A stretch of DNA of 64,000 nt from Thermocatellispora tengchongensis (GCF_014202315.1 NZ_JACHGN010000012.1:248001-312000); one strand, 5' to 3'. Positions 1 through 8,470 are shown, counted from the stretch's first letter. Made by a program: numbers and translations. Notes: a model not told the origin generated them from the sequence alone.

Positions 1-1553
1 GTGATCTTCGCCATGCCCTCGACGTCCTCGACCTTGGTGCGGTCGAGGTCCTGGGTCAGCTCCCAGGCGCGCTCGTTCTCGTACCGGCCGAAGTTGACCG
101 TGTTCTGCTGCTTCTGCACCGGCAGGCGGAACAGGTAGTCGTAGTACAGCCACGGCGTGTTGCTGAGCTGGCGCTCGTTGTTGATCATCAGGTCGAAGTC
201 GCCGCTGCTGCGGTCGGAGACCAGCTTGGGGTACTCGGGGAAGACGGGCTCGACGTTGATGCCGGCCTTCTTGGCGCTGGCGCTGATCACGCGGATCGAC
301 TCCATCCAGTCGGTCCAGCCGTTGGGCACGGCCAGCTCCAGCTCGATCTTGGAGCCGTCCTTGTTCTCCACCAGGCCGTCGCCGTCGCGGTCGCGGTAGC
401 CGGCGTCGGCCAGCAGCTTCTTGGCCTTGGCCTCGTCGTAGGTGAAGCCCTGGGAGCTCACCACGCTCTTGTCGACGAACTTGTCCCACTGCGGCAGCAG
501 GCCGGTCGGGCTCGCGGGCAGCACCAGGTTGCCGTACACCTTCTCCACGATCGTCTTCAGGTCGATGGAGTGGGCCAGCGCCTTGCGGAACTCGGGGTCG
601 TCCATGGGCTTGCGGGTGGTGTTGGGCACCAGCCAGGCGGTGTTGGCCGAGAGCATGTACGGCGGCTTGGAGTAGTAGGTCTTGATGCCGAAGTTGCCGT
701 TGACCAGGTTGGCGATGCCGGGCAGGAAGTTGTTGCTGAGGTCCAGGCCGTTCTGCAGCAGCAGGCCCAGCGCGACCTCGTTGCTGCCGTTGACGATGTC
801 GACGATGTACTTGGGCTTGACGTCCAGGTTGAGCGCCTTGGTGGCCCACCAGCCGTCGCGCTTGACCCACACCATGCGGTCCTGGTCATGGCTGTGGTAG
901 GCGTACGGGCCGGTGCCGACCGGCTTCTCGTTCAGCCCGTCGAGCACCTCCTTCTCCGACCGGCCGTCCCAGACGTGCTTGGGCACGATCGCCCGGCTGT
1001 AGAGGTGGTTGGCGAACTGCTGGTAGTTGGCCTCCTTGAAGGTGAACTTCACCGTGGCCGGATCGACCGCCTCCACCTTCTCCAGGAACTCCCACAGCGG
1101 GTGATAGGGGATGGTCTCCATCTTGCCCAGCTCGAAGGTGTACACCACGTCGTCGGCGACCAGCGGCTTGCCGTCGGACCAGGTGACGCCCTGGCGCAGC
1201 TTCAGGGTGTACTCCTTGTCACCGGTCCAGCTTCCGCTCTCGGCCAGCCAGGGGGTGAACTCGCCCTTCTGCGTGTCGTACAGGAACAGGGTCTCGTAGC
1301 ACAGGCCCTTGGTGCCGGTCGCGAAGTCCCATTCCCGGATCGGGTTCCAGTTGGCCGGGGGGCCGTACTGGGTGCCGCTGGTGTAGAGCGTCTCGTTGCG
1401 CGGGAACTGGCCGTTCGCCGCCGCGGCGGGCGCGGAGGCGGCGCCGCTGGGCGGGGCGCTCTGCGGCGGCGTGGTCCCACCGCCGCCCGTGCACCCGGCC
1501 GCGACCATGGTGGCCGCGGCCAGGAGGATCATCAACCTGGACCGGTTTCGCAT
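1..1553 (-). CDS. ABC transporter substrate-binding lipoprotein, family 5 (partial, runs off the left edge)
   Basis: Reading leftward from an ATG at 1553 there is an uninterrupted frame to the window edge, about 517 codons with the C terminus missing. The N terminus is a lipoprotein signal peptide: MRNRSR, a hydrophobic run, then the lipobox VAAGC with the lipidated Cys at residue 21, followed by a Gly/Thr/Pro/Ala-rich linker. The mature part has family 5 (oligopeptide/DppA-like) features, such as a WNPI segment, YETLFLYD, LRQGVTWSDGKPLVADDVVYT and VGTGPYAY. Family 5 receptors bind oligopeptides or oligosaccharides outside the cell and deliver them to an ABC permease, which would lie beyond the edge. 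It starts 31 bp after the beta-mannosidase stop on the same strand, so a mannooligosaccharide ligand is plausible. The ligand is inferred; the family is clear. Confidence 0.9.
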   Translation of the reverse strand, partial: MRNRSRLMILLAAATMVAAGCTGGGGTTPPQSAPPSGAASAPAAAANGQFPRNETLYTSGTQYGPPANWNPIREWDFATGTKGLCYETLFLYDTQKGEFTPWLAESGSWTGDKEYTLKLRQGVTWSDGKPLVADDVVYTFELGKMETIPYHPLWEFLEKVEAVDPATVKFTFKEANYQQFANHLYSRAIVPKHVWDGRSEKEVLDGLNEKPVGTGPYAYHSHDQDRMVWVKRDGWWATKALNLDVKPKYIVDIVNGSNEVALGLLLQNGLDLSNNFLPGIANLVNGNFGIKTYYSKPPYMLSANTAWLVPNTTRKPMDDPEFRKALAHSIDLKTIVEKVYGNLVLPASPTGLLPQWDKFVDKSVVSSQGFTYDEAKAKKLLADAGYRDRDGDGLVENKDGSKIELELAVPNGWTDWMESIRVISASAKKAGINVEPVFPEYPKLVSDRSSGDFDLMINNERQLSNTPWLYYDYLFRLPVQKQQNTVNFGRYENERAWELTQDLDRTKVEDVEGMAKI

Positions 1554-1584
1554 CGTGCCACTCCTTCCTCCCTGGCGGAGGTCT

Positions 1585-4080
1585 TCATCGGGAACGATCT
1601 CCCAGAGCAGTGCGCCCCCCGAACGGCGCCTCGTTGACGCAGCGGAGCACCGGGTGGGCGGCGAGGGCGGCGACGTCGAGCCCGCCCGGAGCCGTCACAT
1701 GGAACCTGGCGCGCTCGCCAGGCAGCAGGGTCACCAGCATGTCGTCCACCGACGCGGCCGGGTCGAGCCGGTCGGGGAACAGCGCGAGGTCGCGGACCAG
1801 GGTGAGCGCGGTGACCGTGACCGTCGCGCCGCCGGGCGCGGGCTCGGCCAGCACCTCCATCCGGGCCGGCGGGTAGGCCATGTCCTTGTCCGGCGCGTAC
1901 GCCCACAGCGCGCGCACCCCGTCGAGTTCGGCGGCGAGGAGTTCCAGCCTGGGGTAGCCGGGCTCGGCCAGGGAGGCGGGCAGCGCGACGCGGGCGACCT
2001 GGCGCGGCGGGACGCTCACCTCGTAGGACTCCTTGGCCAGGGGCTCGCCCGCGACGTTGATCCGGGTCACCGCGAGCTGCCCGGTCCAGGGCCGGGCGGT
2101 GTCGTTGACCATGGCGATCTCCGGGACGCCGCCCGGCGCGTCCATGCCGGCGATGACGAGCAGGCGGTCGGCGAACGCGCGGCGCAGGGCGTACCACAGG
2201 GGCTTGCGCCTGCCGTCGCCGTCCACGGCGGACCAGGACGTGACCGGCCAGCAGTCGTTGAGCTGCCAGACGACCGCGCCCATGCACCGGGGGGCGAGGG
2301 AGCGCAGGTGCGCCACGCCGAAGGCCATCGCGCGGGCCTGGTTGAGCTGGGTCAGGTAGTGCCAGTCGTCGAAGTCCGACGGGACGGGCAGGTGCCCGGC
2401 GAGGCCGCGCATCAGCTTGCCGTTGCCGTCGTCGGCCTTCTGGTGGTGCAGCACGCCCGGCGACTCGGGCGTGAGGGGCCGGTCGGTGACCGCCCGGCGC
2501 AGGGTCGCGTACGCGGGCGGGCCCTGGAAGCCGAACTCGGCCACGAACCTGGGGCGGTAGCTCGCGTAGTGGGTGTAGTCGCGGGTGTTCCAGACGTCCC
2601 AGATGTGGATGGTGCCCCGGTCGGGGTCGTTGGGCCGCAGGCCGGGCTCGCCGGAGTAGGGGCTGCCCGGCCAGTACGGGCGCGTCGGGTCCAGCTCGGC
2701 CACGATCGAGGGCAGCAGGCCGTGGTAGAAGCCGGCGCCCCAGGAGCGGCCGCCCAGGCGCTCGCGCCAGCCCCACTCGGCGTAGCCTTCGAGGTTCTCG
2801 TTGTTGCCGCACCACAGGGCCAGGCTGGGGTGGCTCGCCAGGCGGGTGACGTGCTCCCTGGCCTCGGCCTCGACCTCCGCGGCGAACGGGCCCTCCTCGG
2901 GGTAGGCGGCGCAGGCGAACGGGAAGTCCTGCCAGACCAGCAGGCCGCGCTCGTCGGCGAGGTCGTAGAACTCCTCGCTCTCGTACAGGCCGCCGCCCCA
3001 CACGCGCAGCAGGTTCGCCCCCGCCAGGCACGCCTGGTCGAACCGCTCGGCCAGCCGCTCGCGGGTGACGCGGTGGGGGAAGCAGTCGTCGGGGATCCAG
3101 TTGAACCCCTTGACGAAGATCGGCTCATTGTTGACCACCAGAGTAAAGGCGCCGTCGGCGGTGTCCAGCCGGATCGACCGGAATCCGATCCTGCGCCGCC
3201 AGGTGTCCAGGGTGGCACCGGACGAGGGGTCGGCGAGCCGTACGGTCAGCTCGTAAAGGGGCTGGGGGCCGCGTCCGCGCGGCCACCACAGCTCGGGCCG
3301 GGGCACGTCGAGCGTCACCGCGGTGCCGGTCTCGCCTTCTGGGAGCGCTCCCAGAGCGTGCGCGAGTCCACCGGCGGTCACCTCGACCGTGAGCGGCCGG
3401 TCCGCCGCGCGCTCGGCCCGCACGTGCACGGTGACCCGCCCGTCGCCCGCCTCGGTGACCTCGGCCAGGGGGCGGACCTCGGCCAGGCGGGCCACCGACC
3501 AGCTCTCCAGGCCGATCGGCCGCCAGATCCCGGAGGTCACCAGGGTGGGGCCCCAGTCCCAGCCGAAGTTGCAGGCCATCTTGCGGATGAACGGGTACGG
3601 CTCGTCGTACGCGCCGGGGCGGGCGCCCAGCGCGGCCCGCTGCGCCTCGGCGTACGCGTAGGGGGGCTCGAACTCCACCCGCAGCGTGTTGCGGCCGGGG
3701 CGCAGCAGGTCGCGCACCGGGAACCGGTAGGAGCGGTGCTGGTTGGCCGACGAGCCCGCCTCGCGCCCGTTGACCAGCACCGTCGCCACGGTGTCCAGCC
3801 CCGCGCAGACCAGGTCCACGCGGTCCTCGCCCGCGCCGTCCCACTCGAAGGCGGTCTCGTACGCCCACCGCGTGCGCCCGATCCAGCCCAGGCGGGTCTC
3901 GTTGTCGTCAAGGTAGGGGTCCTCGATCAGGCCCGCCGCCAGCAGGTCCGTGTGCACGCAGCCGGGCACCGTCGCCGGCACGCTCTTGCCGCCGAGGACC
4001 GCGAGAGCGCTCCCATGACCGGGGCTCGCGTCCGGGACGGCGGTGAGGGACCAGCCCTCGTGCAACTGGCGGTAGGTCAC
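1585..4080 (-). CDS. Beta-mannosidase, glycoside hydrolase family 2
   Basis: An 831-residue protein of normal GH2 beta-mannosidase length, predicted to release mannose from the non-reducing ends of beta-1,4-mannosides. The order is an N-terminal jelly-roll sugar-binding domain, an immunoglobulin-like domain and a TIM barrel. The barrel carries LLRVWGGGLYE, the acid/base Glu in CGNNENLEG (about residue 427) and the nucleophile Glu in VAEFGFQG (about residue 514). No signal peptide is seen, so it is probably cytoplasmic and acts on imported oligosaccharides. The start is GTG at 4080, with GGGAGGAG just upstream. It is co-directional with the solute-binding lipoprotein and divergent from the LacI regulator. 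One operator-like palindrome lies inside the gene at 3338-3355 and another near its 5' end at 4002-4015. GH2 beta-galactosidase/glucuronidase alternatives are less likely given the FVAEFGFQG form. Confidence 0.93.
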   Translation of the reverse strand: MTYRQLHEGWSLTAVPDASPGHGSALAVLGGKSVPATVPGCVHTDLLAAGLIEDPYLDDNETRLGWIGRTRWAYETAFEWDGAGEDRVDLVCAGLDTVATVLVNGREAGSSANQHRSYRFPVRDLLRPGRNTLRVEFEPPYAYAEAQRAALGARPGAYDEPYPFIRKMACNFGWDWGPTLVTSGIWRPIGLESWSVARLAEVRPLAEVTEAGDGRVTVHVRAERAADRPLTVEVTAGGLAHALGALPEGETGTAVTLDVPRPELWWPRGRGPQPLYELTVRLADPSSGATLDTWRRRIGFRSIRLDTADGAFTLVVNNEPIFVKGFNWIPDDCFPHRVTRERLAERFDQACLAGANLLRVWGGGLYESEEFYDLADERGLLVWQDFPFACAAYPEEGPFAAEVEAEAREHVTRLASHPSLALWCGNNENLEGYAEWGWRERLGGRSWGAGFYHGLLPSIVAELDPTRPYWPGSPYSGEPGLRPNDPDRGTIHIWDVWNTRDYTHYASYRPRFVAEFGFQGPPAYATLRRAVTDRPLTPESPGVLHHQKADDGNGKLMRGLAGHLPVPSDFDDWHYLTQLNQARAMAFGVAHLRSLAPRCMGAVVWQLNDCWPVTSWSAVDGDGRRKPLWYALRRAFADRLLVIAGMDAPGGVPEIAMVNDTARPWTGQLAVTRINVAGEPLAKESYEVSVPPRQVARVALPASLAEPGYPRLELLAAELDGVRALWAYAPDKDMAYPPARMEVLAEPAPGGATVTVTALTLVRDLALFPDRLDPAASVDDMLVTLLPGERARFHVTAPGGLDVAALAAHPVLRCVNEAPFGGRTALGDRSR
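3338..3355. promoter_or_regulatory. Perfect 18-bp palindrome, CebR/CelR-type LacI operator inside the mannosidase gene
   Basis: The site is TCTGGGAGCGCTCCCAGA, identical to its reverse complement. It contains TGGGAGCGCTCCCA, which I recall as the box bound by actinomycete cello-oligosaccharide LacI repressors (CebR, CelR). It lies about 240 codons into the mannosidase gene, so it could act as an internal roadblock or looping operator. Confidence 0.6.
4002..4015. promoter_or_regulatory. Second GGGAGCGCTCCC-type operator near the mannosidase 5' end
   Basis: CGAGAGCGCTCCCA matches TGGGAGCGCTCCCA at 12 of 14 positions. It sits roughly 70 bp inside the mannosidase coding region, where a bound LacI-family protein would block early elongation. 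Confidence 0.45.
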
Positions 4081-4106
4081 TGGGGGTCTCCTCCCGACGG
4101 GAGAGC

Positions 4107-4118
4107 TGAACCGGTCAA
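4107..4118. promoter_or_regulatory. LacI-type operator upstream of the beta-mannosidase
   Basis: TGAACCGGTCAA is a near-palindrome (10 of 12 symmetric) centred on CCGG, 27-38 bp upstream of the mannosidase GTG. The same core recurs at 4277-4288 before the LacI gene and, less perfectly, at 5497-5508. A central CG or CCGG flanked by TGAA/TTCA is typical of LacI-family operators. Confidence 0.5.
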
Positions 4119-4276
4119 GTAGGAGGACCGTAAACGGGGCATATCAGAGATGTCAACGGGTGGTTTAATCGACACTGGCCGCGCGTGCTGCGAGAATCGG
4201 TGACGGCGCAGCCCAGGACGTGGCCGCGGCCCGTACCGGCCGGGCCGGGCGCGGCGGCCGGGGGTGAAACGCTTGC

Positions 4277-4288
4277 TCAACCGGTTCA
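4277..4288. promoter_or_regulatory. LacI-type operator just upstream of the LacI regulator gene
   Basis: TCAACCGGTTCA (10 of 12 symmetric) ends 13 bp before the regulator start codon and overlaps its likely 5' leader. This suggests autoregulation through the same motif found before the mannosidase. Confidence 0.5.
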
Positions 4289-4301
4289 AGGAAGGGGGGC
4301 C

Positions 4302-5327
4302 GTGAACAGACCGACCATCGCCGACATCGCCAGGAGGGCCGGCGTCTCCAAGGGCGCCGTCTCCTACGCGCTCAACGGCAGGCCCGGGGTCTCCGAGGCC
4401 ACCAGGGCGCGGATCAGGGCCATCGCCGAGGAGATCGGCTGGCGCCCCAACCGGGCCGCGCTCGCGCTCAACGGCAGGCGCGCCGACGCGGTGGGGCTGG
4501 CGCTGTGCCGCCCGGCGCGCATACTCGGCGTGGAGCCGTTCTTCATGGAGCTGATCAGCGGCATCGAGGCCGAGCTGGCCACGCGGTCGGCCGCCCTGAT
4601 GCTCCAGGTGGTCGCCGACCACGATGCCGAGCTGGGCGTCTACCGCCGCTGGTGGGGCGAGGGCCGCATCGACGGCGCCATCATGGTCGACCTGCACGTC
4701 GGCGACCCGCGCGTGCCCGAGCTGGAGCGGCTGGGCATGCCGGTGATCGTGGTGGGCCACCCCTCCGAGGCGGGCTCGCTGGTGCCGGTCTGGTCCGACG
4801 ACGGCGCGGCGGTGCGCGAGACCGTCGAATACCTCGTGGCGCTGGGCCACCGCAGGATCGCCCGCGTGGCCGGCCTGCCCAAGCTGGTGCACACGGTGAT
4901 CCGCGACCGGGCCTTCGACGGGGTGTGCGCGGAGCTGGGGGCCACCGAGCACGTCACGGTGCACGCCGACTACACCGGCGAGGACGGCGCACGGGCCACG
5001 CGGCGGCTGCTCAGCTCGCCGCGCCGCCCGACCGCGATCGTCTACGACAACGACATAATGGCCGTCGCCGGCCTGTCGGTGGCCCAGGAGATGGGCCTGA
5101 CGGTGCCGGCCGACCTGTCGATCGTCGCCTGGGACGACTCCCCGCTCTCGCAGGTGGTCCGCCCCGCGCTGACCGCCCTCACCCGCGACATCCCGGCGTA
5201 CGGCGCCCACGCCGCGCGGCGGCTGCTGACCCTGATCGCCGACGGCGAGGCCGACCCCTTCGAGGACGAGGCGGCCCGCCTCGTCCCCCGAGGCAGCACC
5301 GCTCCCCCACCCGCCCAGGCAGGCTGA
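4302..5327 (+). CDS. LacI-family transcriptional regulator
   Basis: A 341-residue regulator starting at GTG 4302 (VNRPTIADIARRAG), with a GGAAGGGGGG ribosome-binding site just before it. The open frame extends further upstream, but that extension lacks a ribosome-binding site and the LacI DNA-binding helices begin immediately after this GTG. Residues about 3-50 form the LacI helix-turn-helix and hinge (VSKGAVSYALNGRPGVSE). The rest is a periplasmic-binding-protein-like sensor domain with the usual YDNDIMAVAGL and LSIVAWDDSPLSQ segments. It is divergent from the mannosidase, with candidate operators in the shared 221-bp gap, so it probably represses mannoside uptake and cleavage until a sugar binds. 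The effector is not determinable from sequence. Confidence 0.92.
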   Translation: MNRPTIADIARRAGVSKGAVSYALNGRPGVSEATRARIRAIAEEIGWRPNRAALALNGRRADAVGLALCRPARILGVEPFFMELISGIEAELATRSAALMLQVVADHDAELGVYRRWWGEGRIDGAIMVDLHVGDPRVPELERLGMPVIVVGHPSEAGSLVPVWSDDGAAVRETVEYLVALGHRRIARVAGLPKLVHTVIRDRAFDGVCAELGATEHVTVHADYTGEDGARATRRLLSSPRRPTAIVYDNDIMAVAGLSVAQEMGLTVPADLSIVAWDDSPLSQVVRPALTALTRDIPAYGAHAARRLLTLIADGEADPFEDEAARLVPRGSTAPPPAQAG

Positions 5328-5402
5328 CGGCAGGCCCGGAGGCCGCCCGCGGAACCCGTGTGACTCCACCGTAAGCCGACCGCCTCCCTAGGCAGGCACG
5401 CG

Positions 5403-5416
5403 TGGGAGCGCTCCCG
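5403..5416. promoter_or_regulatory. Orphan CebR/CelR-type operator downstream of the LacI gene
   Basis: TGGGAGCGCTCCCG matches the palindromic box at 13 of 14 positions and lies 75 bp after the LacI stop. No gene starts nearby on either strand, so the site currently controls nothing visible. Confidence 0.5.
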
Positions 5417-5496
5417 CAGCGATGTCCTGGCGCCATGTGAACACCCGGGGAAGCGCAGACGCAATGGTTTGGGGCGGGGCGTTTCGCGAGTGTTAC

Positions 5497-5508
5497 TGAA
5501 CCGTTTCA
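5497..5508. promoter_or_regulatory. Orphan LacI-type operator, second motif class
   Basis: TGAACCGTTTCA (10 of 12 symmetric) repeats the motif seen at 4107 and 4277 and lies about 80 bp from the orphan GGGAGCGCTCCC box. Both operator classes side by side before a gene-free stretch look like the remains of a lost regulated promoter. Confidence 0.4.
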
Positions 5509-5930
5509 TTCCCCGCGACCGCCCCCAACCCGCCCACCCCACCCTCACCGGCCGCGGCCCCCAGGCCCGTAAACCCCCCTCTTACCTGGCCGTATCCCCA
5601 ATCGGCCGCCAGGCAGCACCCGAGGCCCACAAGCCGGCACACGGCCACCCCAACGGGGTCCACCCCGAAACGCGGACCTGCACGAATTGCCACTTATCCA
5701 GTTAAGTAGACGAAGGCCATGCGGGTGGGTTGCAAGCGCCCCTTGGCCCCGAACCACACACCTAGTGGGCGGCGCGGGATCACGCGCGGGGCGGAGGGCG
5801 CGGATCAGAGCGCGGGGCGGCATGGGGTTGACGCGCGGGGTCGGCGCGAGGGCGGCGCGCAGGGTTCGCGCCGGGCGGGCGCGGATCAGAGCCCACGGCA
5901 GCGCGCACCACAACCCGGAGCAGACGGCGC

Positions 5931-6062
5931 AGGTCAAAGCCCGAGGCGGCGCGGGTCAAAGCCCGAGGCGGCGCGGGTCAAAGCGCGGAGCGGCGCGGGT
6001 CAAAGCGCGGAGCGGCGCGGGTCAAAGCGCGGAGCGGCGCGGGTCAAAGCGCGGAGCGGCGC
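5931..6062. repeat. 22-bp tandem repeat, six copies
   Basis: The sequence GGGTCAAAGC recurs at 5953, 5975, 5997, 6019 and 6041, with an AGGTCAAAGC variant at 5931, always exactly 22 bp apart. A seventh, broken copy starts at 6063. Units differ mainly in the second half (CCGAGGCGGCGC versus GCGGAGCGGCGC). Looser copies with GGATCAGAGC lie upstream (about 5790-5900). A 22-bp period is not a multiple of three, so this is not a coding repeat, but it is about two helical turns. Confidence 0.85.
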
Positions 6063-6570
6063 GGGTTGGCGCTGGGCACGCGCAGGGCTCAGGTTCGCCC
6101 CGGTCTGCGCGGGTCGGGGACGACGCCGGGCGGTCCCTGCCACCATGCCGCTCCGGCTCCCGCGACCGTGGCTTTTCGCGCTGGCCACCAACGCCCCGCA
6201 CGCCGACCCGGTGAAGGTGGAACTGGCTGTGCGCGACCGCTCAGGCCGTCGGGAGCGCGGCCCCGCGAGCCCGGGGCCTCGCGGCCAGGGCCGCGCCTCC
6301 ACTCCCGTGCAACCGTGCCGGCTGGGCCCGCGAGTGCCGCGCGGCGCATGAGGACGGTGCCGATCGGCACCGCGACTGCATGGGTTGGCGCGCTGAGCCG
6401 CGCGGATTCGTGGGCGGCGGCTCGGGCCGGCGGGAGTGGCGAGGGCCTCGGCAGCCAGAGCGATCGTCCGGCCATCGAAACCGGAGGGGGCGGTCCCGTG
6501 CCCGAGCGCGGTGAGGACACCGGCAGGCCCGGTACCCATCACCGTTCCGGTCTGCCGGCGGGGAAGGGCA

Positions 6571-6600
6571 GGGCCCCGGACGCGGGTGCGTCCGGGGCCC
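6571..6600 (-). terminator. Strong hairpin terminator downstream of the helicase
   Basis: GGGCCCCGGACGC (6571-6583) pairs perfectly with GCGTCCGGGGCCC (6588-6600) around a 4-nt loop. This 13-bp stem lies 21 bp past the helicase stop in its direction of transcription. No U-tract follows, as is usual in high-GC actinomycetes. Confidence 0.75.
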
Positions 6601-6621
6601 TGGTGTGTGTCGGCCCGGGTG

Positions 6622-8361
6622 TCAGCGGGAGTAGCGGCGCTCGGGGCGGCCTCGGTCCTGGCGGAAGCCGGTGCGGGGGTCGCGGCCTCGGCTCTCGCGC
6701 TGGGGGCCGCGGTCGTCACCGCGGTACTGGTAGGCGCGGGTGTCGCGGTCGTCGCCGCGGTACTGGTAGGCGCGGGTGTCGCGGTCGCCGGTGCGGAAGC
6801 CGGGCTCCTTGCGGTCGCCGCCGCCGTACGGGCGGGCGGTGCGGTCGCCGCCGTTGTACGGGCGGCCGGGGCGGTCGTCGCGGCGGTCGCGGCCGTAGGA
6901 GCGGGAGCGGTCGTCGCGGCGGTCCTCGGCGGGGGCGCCGTCGGCCTCGTGGCGGCGGGGACGGAAGCCGTCGCCGTTCTCGTGGCGGCGCGGGCGGCGC
7001 TCGCCGTCGAAGCCCTCGCCGTGGCGGCGGCGCGGGCGCCGGTCGCCGTGGCCGCCCTGGCCGTCGCGGCTCCTGCGGCGCGGCTTCTCCAGCGGCGCGG
7101 GCTCCCACACCGGGATCTCCTGGCCGCTGGGCGGCTGGGCCCCGGCCACCTCGGCCAGGCGCGGGTGCCCGGGCGTGGCCTTGAGCCGGAACGGCCGGAT
7201 GCCGGCCTGGCGGGTCAGCGCGTCGGTGGAGCGGCGCTCGTTGGGCAGGACCAGGGTCATGACGGTGCCCCGCTCGCCCGCCCGTGCGGTGCGCCCGCCC
7301 CGGTGCAGGTAGCTCTTGGGGTCCTGCGGCGGGTCGACGTGCAGCACCAGGCTCACGTCGTCCACGTGGATGCCGCGGGCGGCGACGTCGGTGCACACCA
7401 GCACCTGGATGGCGCCCTCGCGGAACTCGTTGAGGATGCGGGTGCGCTGGTTCTGCCGCTTGCCGCCGTGCAGGCCGCCGGCCCGCACCCCGACCCGGGC
7501 GAGCTGCTTGACCAGTCGGTCAACGCCGTGCTGGGTGCGCACGAACAGGATCGTACGGCCGTCGCGGTTGGCGATCTCGGCCGTGACGGGGAACTTGTCG
7601 TCGCGGGTGACCTGGAGCACGTGGTGCTCCATGGTGTCCACCGGCGAGGTGGCCGGGGCGATCGAGTGGGTGACCGGGTCCTTCAGGAACCGCTTGACGA
7701 GCTTGTCCACGTCGCCGTCGAGCGTGGCGGAGAACAGCAGCCGCTGCCCGTCGGGCGGCGTCTGCTCCAGCAGCGCGGTGACGACGGGGAAGAAGCCGAG
7801 GTCGCACATGTGGTCGGCCTCGTCGAGCACGGTCACCTGGACGTCGGCCAGCGAGCACTCGCCCTGCTGGATGAGGTCGGTCAGGCGGCCGGGGGTGGCC
7901 ACGACGACCTCGACGCCGCGGCGCAGCGCCTCGATCTGGCGGCCCATGGACATGCCGCCGACGACGGTCTTCATGCGCAGCGACAGGCCGCGGCCGAGCG
8001 GCTCCAACGCGTCGTGCACCTGGAGGGCGAGCTCACGGGTGGGGACGAGGATGACGGCCAGCGGCCGTCCCGGGCGGGCCTTGGTGCCCGCGACTCGGGC
8101 CAGGGTGGGCAGTCCGAAGGCGAGGGTCTTGCCGGAGCCGGTCTGGCCCCGGCCGAGAACGTCGTTCCCGCCGAGAATGTCGGGGATCGTCACCCGCTGG
8201 ATCTCGAAGGGGGAGGTGATGCCCTGCCGGGCGAGGGCCGACACCAGGGGCCGGGGCAGGCCCAGGAGCGCGAACTCCGAGATCTGCGGCTCCGTGGCCG
8301 CGGCGGCGGTCTCGGTGCCGCCGTCGGTCGTCTCGGGCAGGACAGCGTCAAGCATGGTCAC
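6622..8361 (-). CDS. DEAD-box ATP-dependent RNA helicase with Arg/Gly/Asp-rich tail
   Basis: About 579 residues from GTG 8361 (or 577 from ATG 8355); GGAAAGG lies 11 nt before the GTG. The frame stays open to 8511, but that part has no ribosome-binding site and forms leader hairpins. Core motifs in order: Q motif (PFEIQ), motif I GQTGSGKT (about residue 77), PTRELA, TPGR, DEAD (about 180), SAT, then the RecA2 motifs including HRGGRTARAG. The last is slightly atypical where most members have HRxGRTGR. Residues from about 400 form a basic, glycine-rich tail with a duplicated DTRAYQYRGDDR unit, expected to bind RNA nonspecifically. The family remodels structured RNA in ribosome assembly, mRNA decay and cold adaptation. 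It stands alone, with its own terminator. Confidence 0.93.
   Translation of the reverse strand: MTMLDAVLPETTDGGTETAAAATEPQISEFALLGLPRPLVSALARQGITSPFEIQRVTIPDILGGNDVLGRGQTGSGKTLAFGLPTLARVAGTKARPGRPLAVILVPTRELALQVHDALEPLGRGLSLRMKTVVGGMSMGRQIEALRRGVEVVVATPGRLTDLIQQGECSLADVQVTVLDEADHMCDLGFFPVVTALLEQTPPDGQRLLFSATLDGDVDKLVKRFLKDPVTHSIAPATSPVDTMEHHVLQVTRDDKFPVTAEIANRDGRTILFVRTQHGVDRLVKQLARVGVRAGGLHGGKRQNQRTRILNEFREGAIQVLVCTDVAARGIHVDDVSLVLHVDPPQDPKSYLHRGGRTARAGERGTVMTLVLPNERRSTDALTRQAGIRPFRLKATPGHPRLAEVAGAQPPSGQEIPVWEPAPLEKPRRRSRDGQGGHGDRRPRRRHGEGFDGERRPRRHENGDGFRPRRHEADGAPAEDRRDDRSRSYGRDRRDDRPGRPYNGGDRTARPYGGGDRKEPGFRTGDRDTRAYQYRGDDRDTRAYQYRGDDRGPQRESRGRDPRTGFRQDRGRPERRYSR
6720..6791 (-). repeat. 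Exact-type 36-bp tandem duplication in the helicase tail
   Basis: Two consecutive 36-bp units (6720-6755 and 6756-6791) encode a 12-residue repeat containing DTRAYQYRGDDR in the RNA-binding tail. It is in frame and adds one tail unit. Confidence 0.8.
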
Positions 8362-8381
8362 GAAGATTCGTGCCTTTCCAT

Positions 8382-8470
8382 AGAAGTACGGCACGTCACT
8401 TCTGCGAAAGGACGAGCCTGGAACCCGCGGCGTCAAGCCGCGTATGAGCGAGCACCCGCTGTTTCGGGTG
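8382..8470 (-). promoter_or_regulatory. Hairpin-rich 5' leader of the helicase
   Basis: Three inverted repeats lie just upstream of the helicase start. AGAAGT/ACTTCT is at 8382-8387 and 8398-8403, next to the ribosome-binding site. CGCGGC/GCCGCG is at 8426-8431 and 8437-8442 (5-nt loop), and CACCCG/CGGGTG at 8453-8458 and 8465-8470 (6-nt loop). Structured leaders are known for autoregulated or cold-induced helicase genes; that role is inferred here. Confidence 0.4.

Larger units (their letters stand above)
5328..6621. other. Gene-free stretch of about 1.3 kb
   Basis: No credible gene was found between the LacI stop and the helicase stop. Open frames here are low-complexity Arg/Gly/Ala/Pro strings without recognisable domains or ribosome-binding sites. 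The stretch holds two orphan operators (5403-5416, 5497-5508), degenerate GC-rich repeats from about 5775 that become a regular 22-bp tandem array at 5931-6062, and the helicase terminator hairpin at 6571-6600. Confidence 0.6.

Noticed and set aside
570-4122. Very long plus-strand open frames opposite the solute-binding protein and mannosidase genes
   Set aside because: They are mirror frames created by high GC and third-position bias; products are Arg/Gly/Ala/His-rich with no domain, while the minus strand has clear families.
5931-6062. CRISPR array
   Set aside because: Units are 22 bp with no unique spacers and no cas genes are present; it is a plain tandem repeat.
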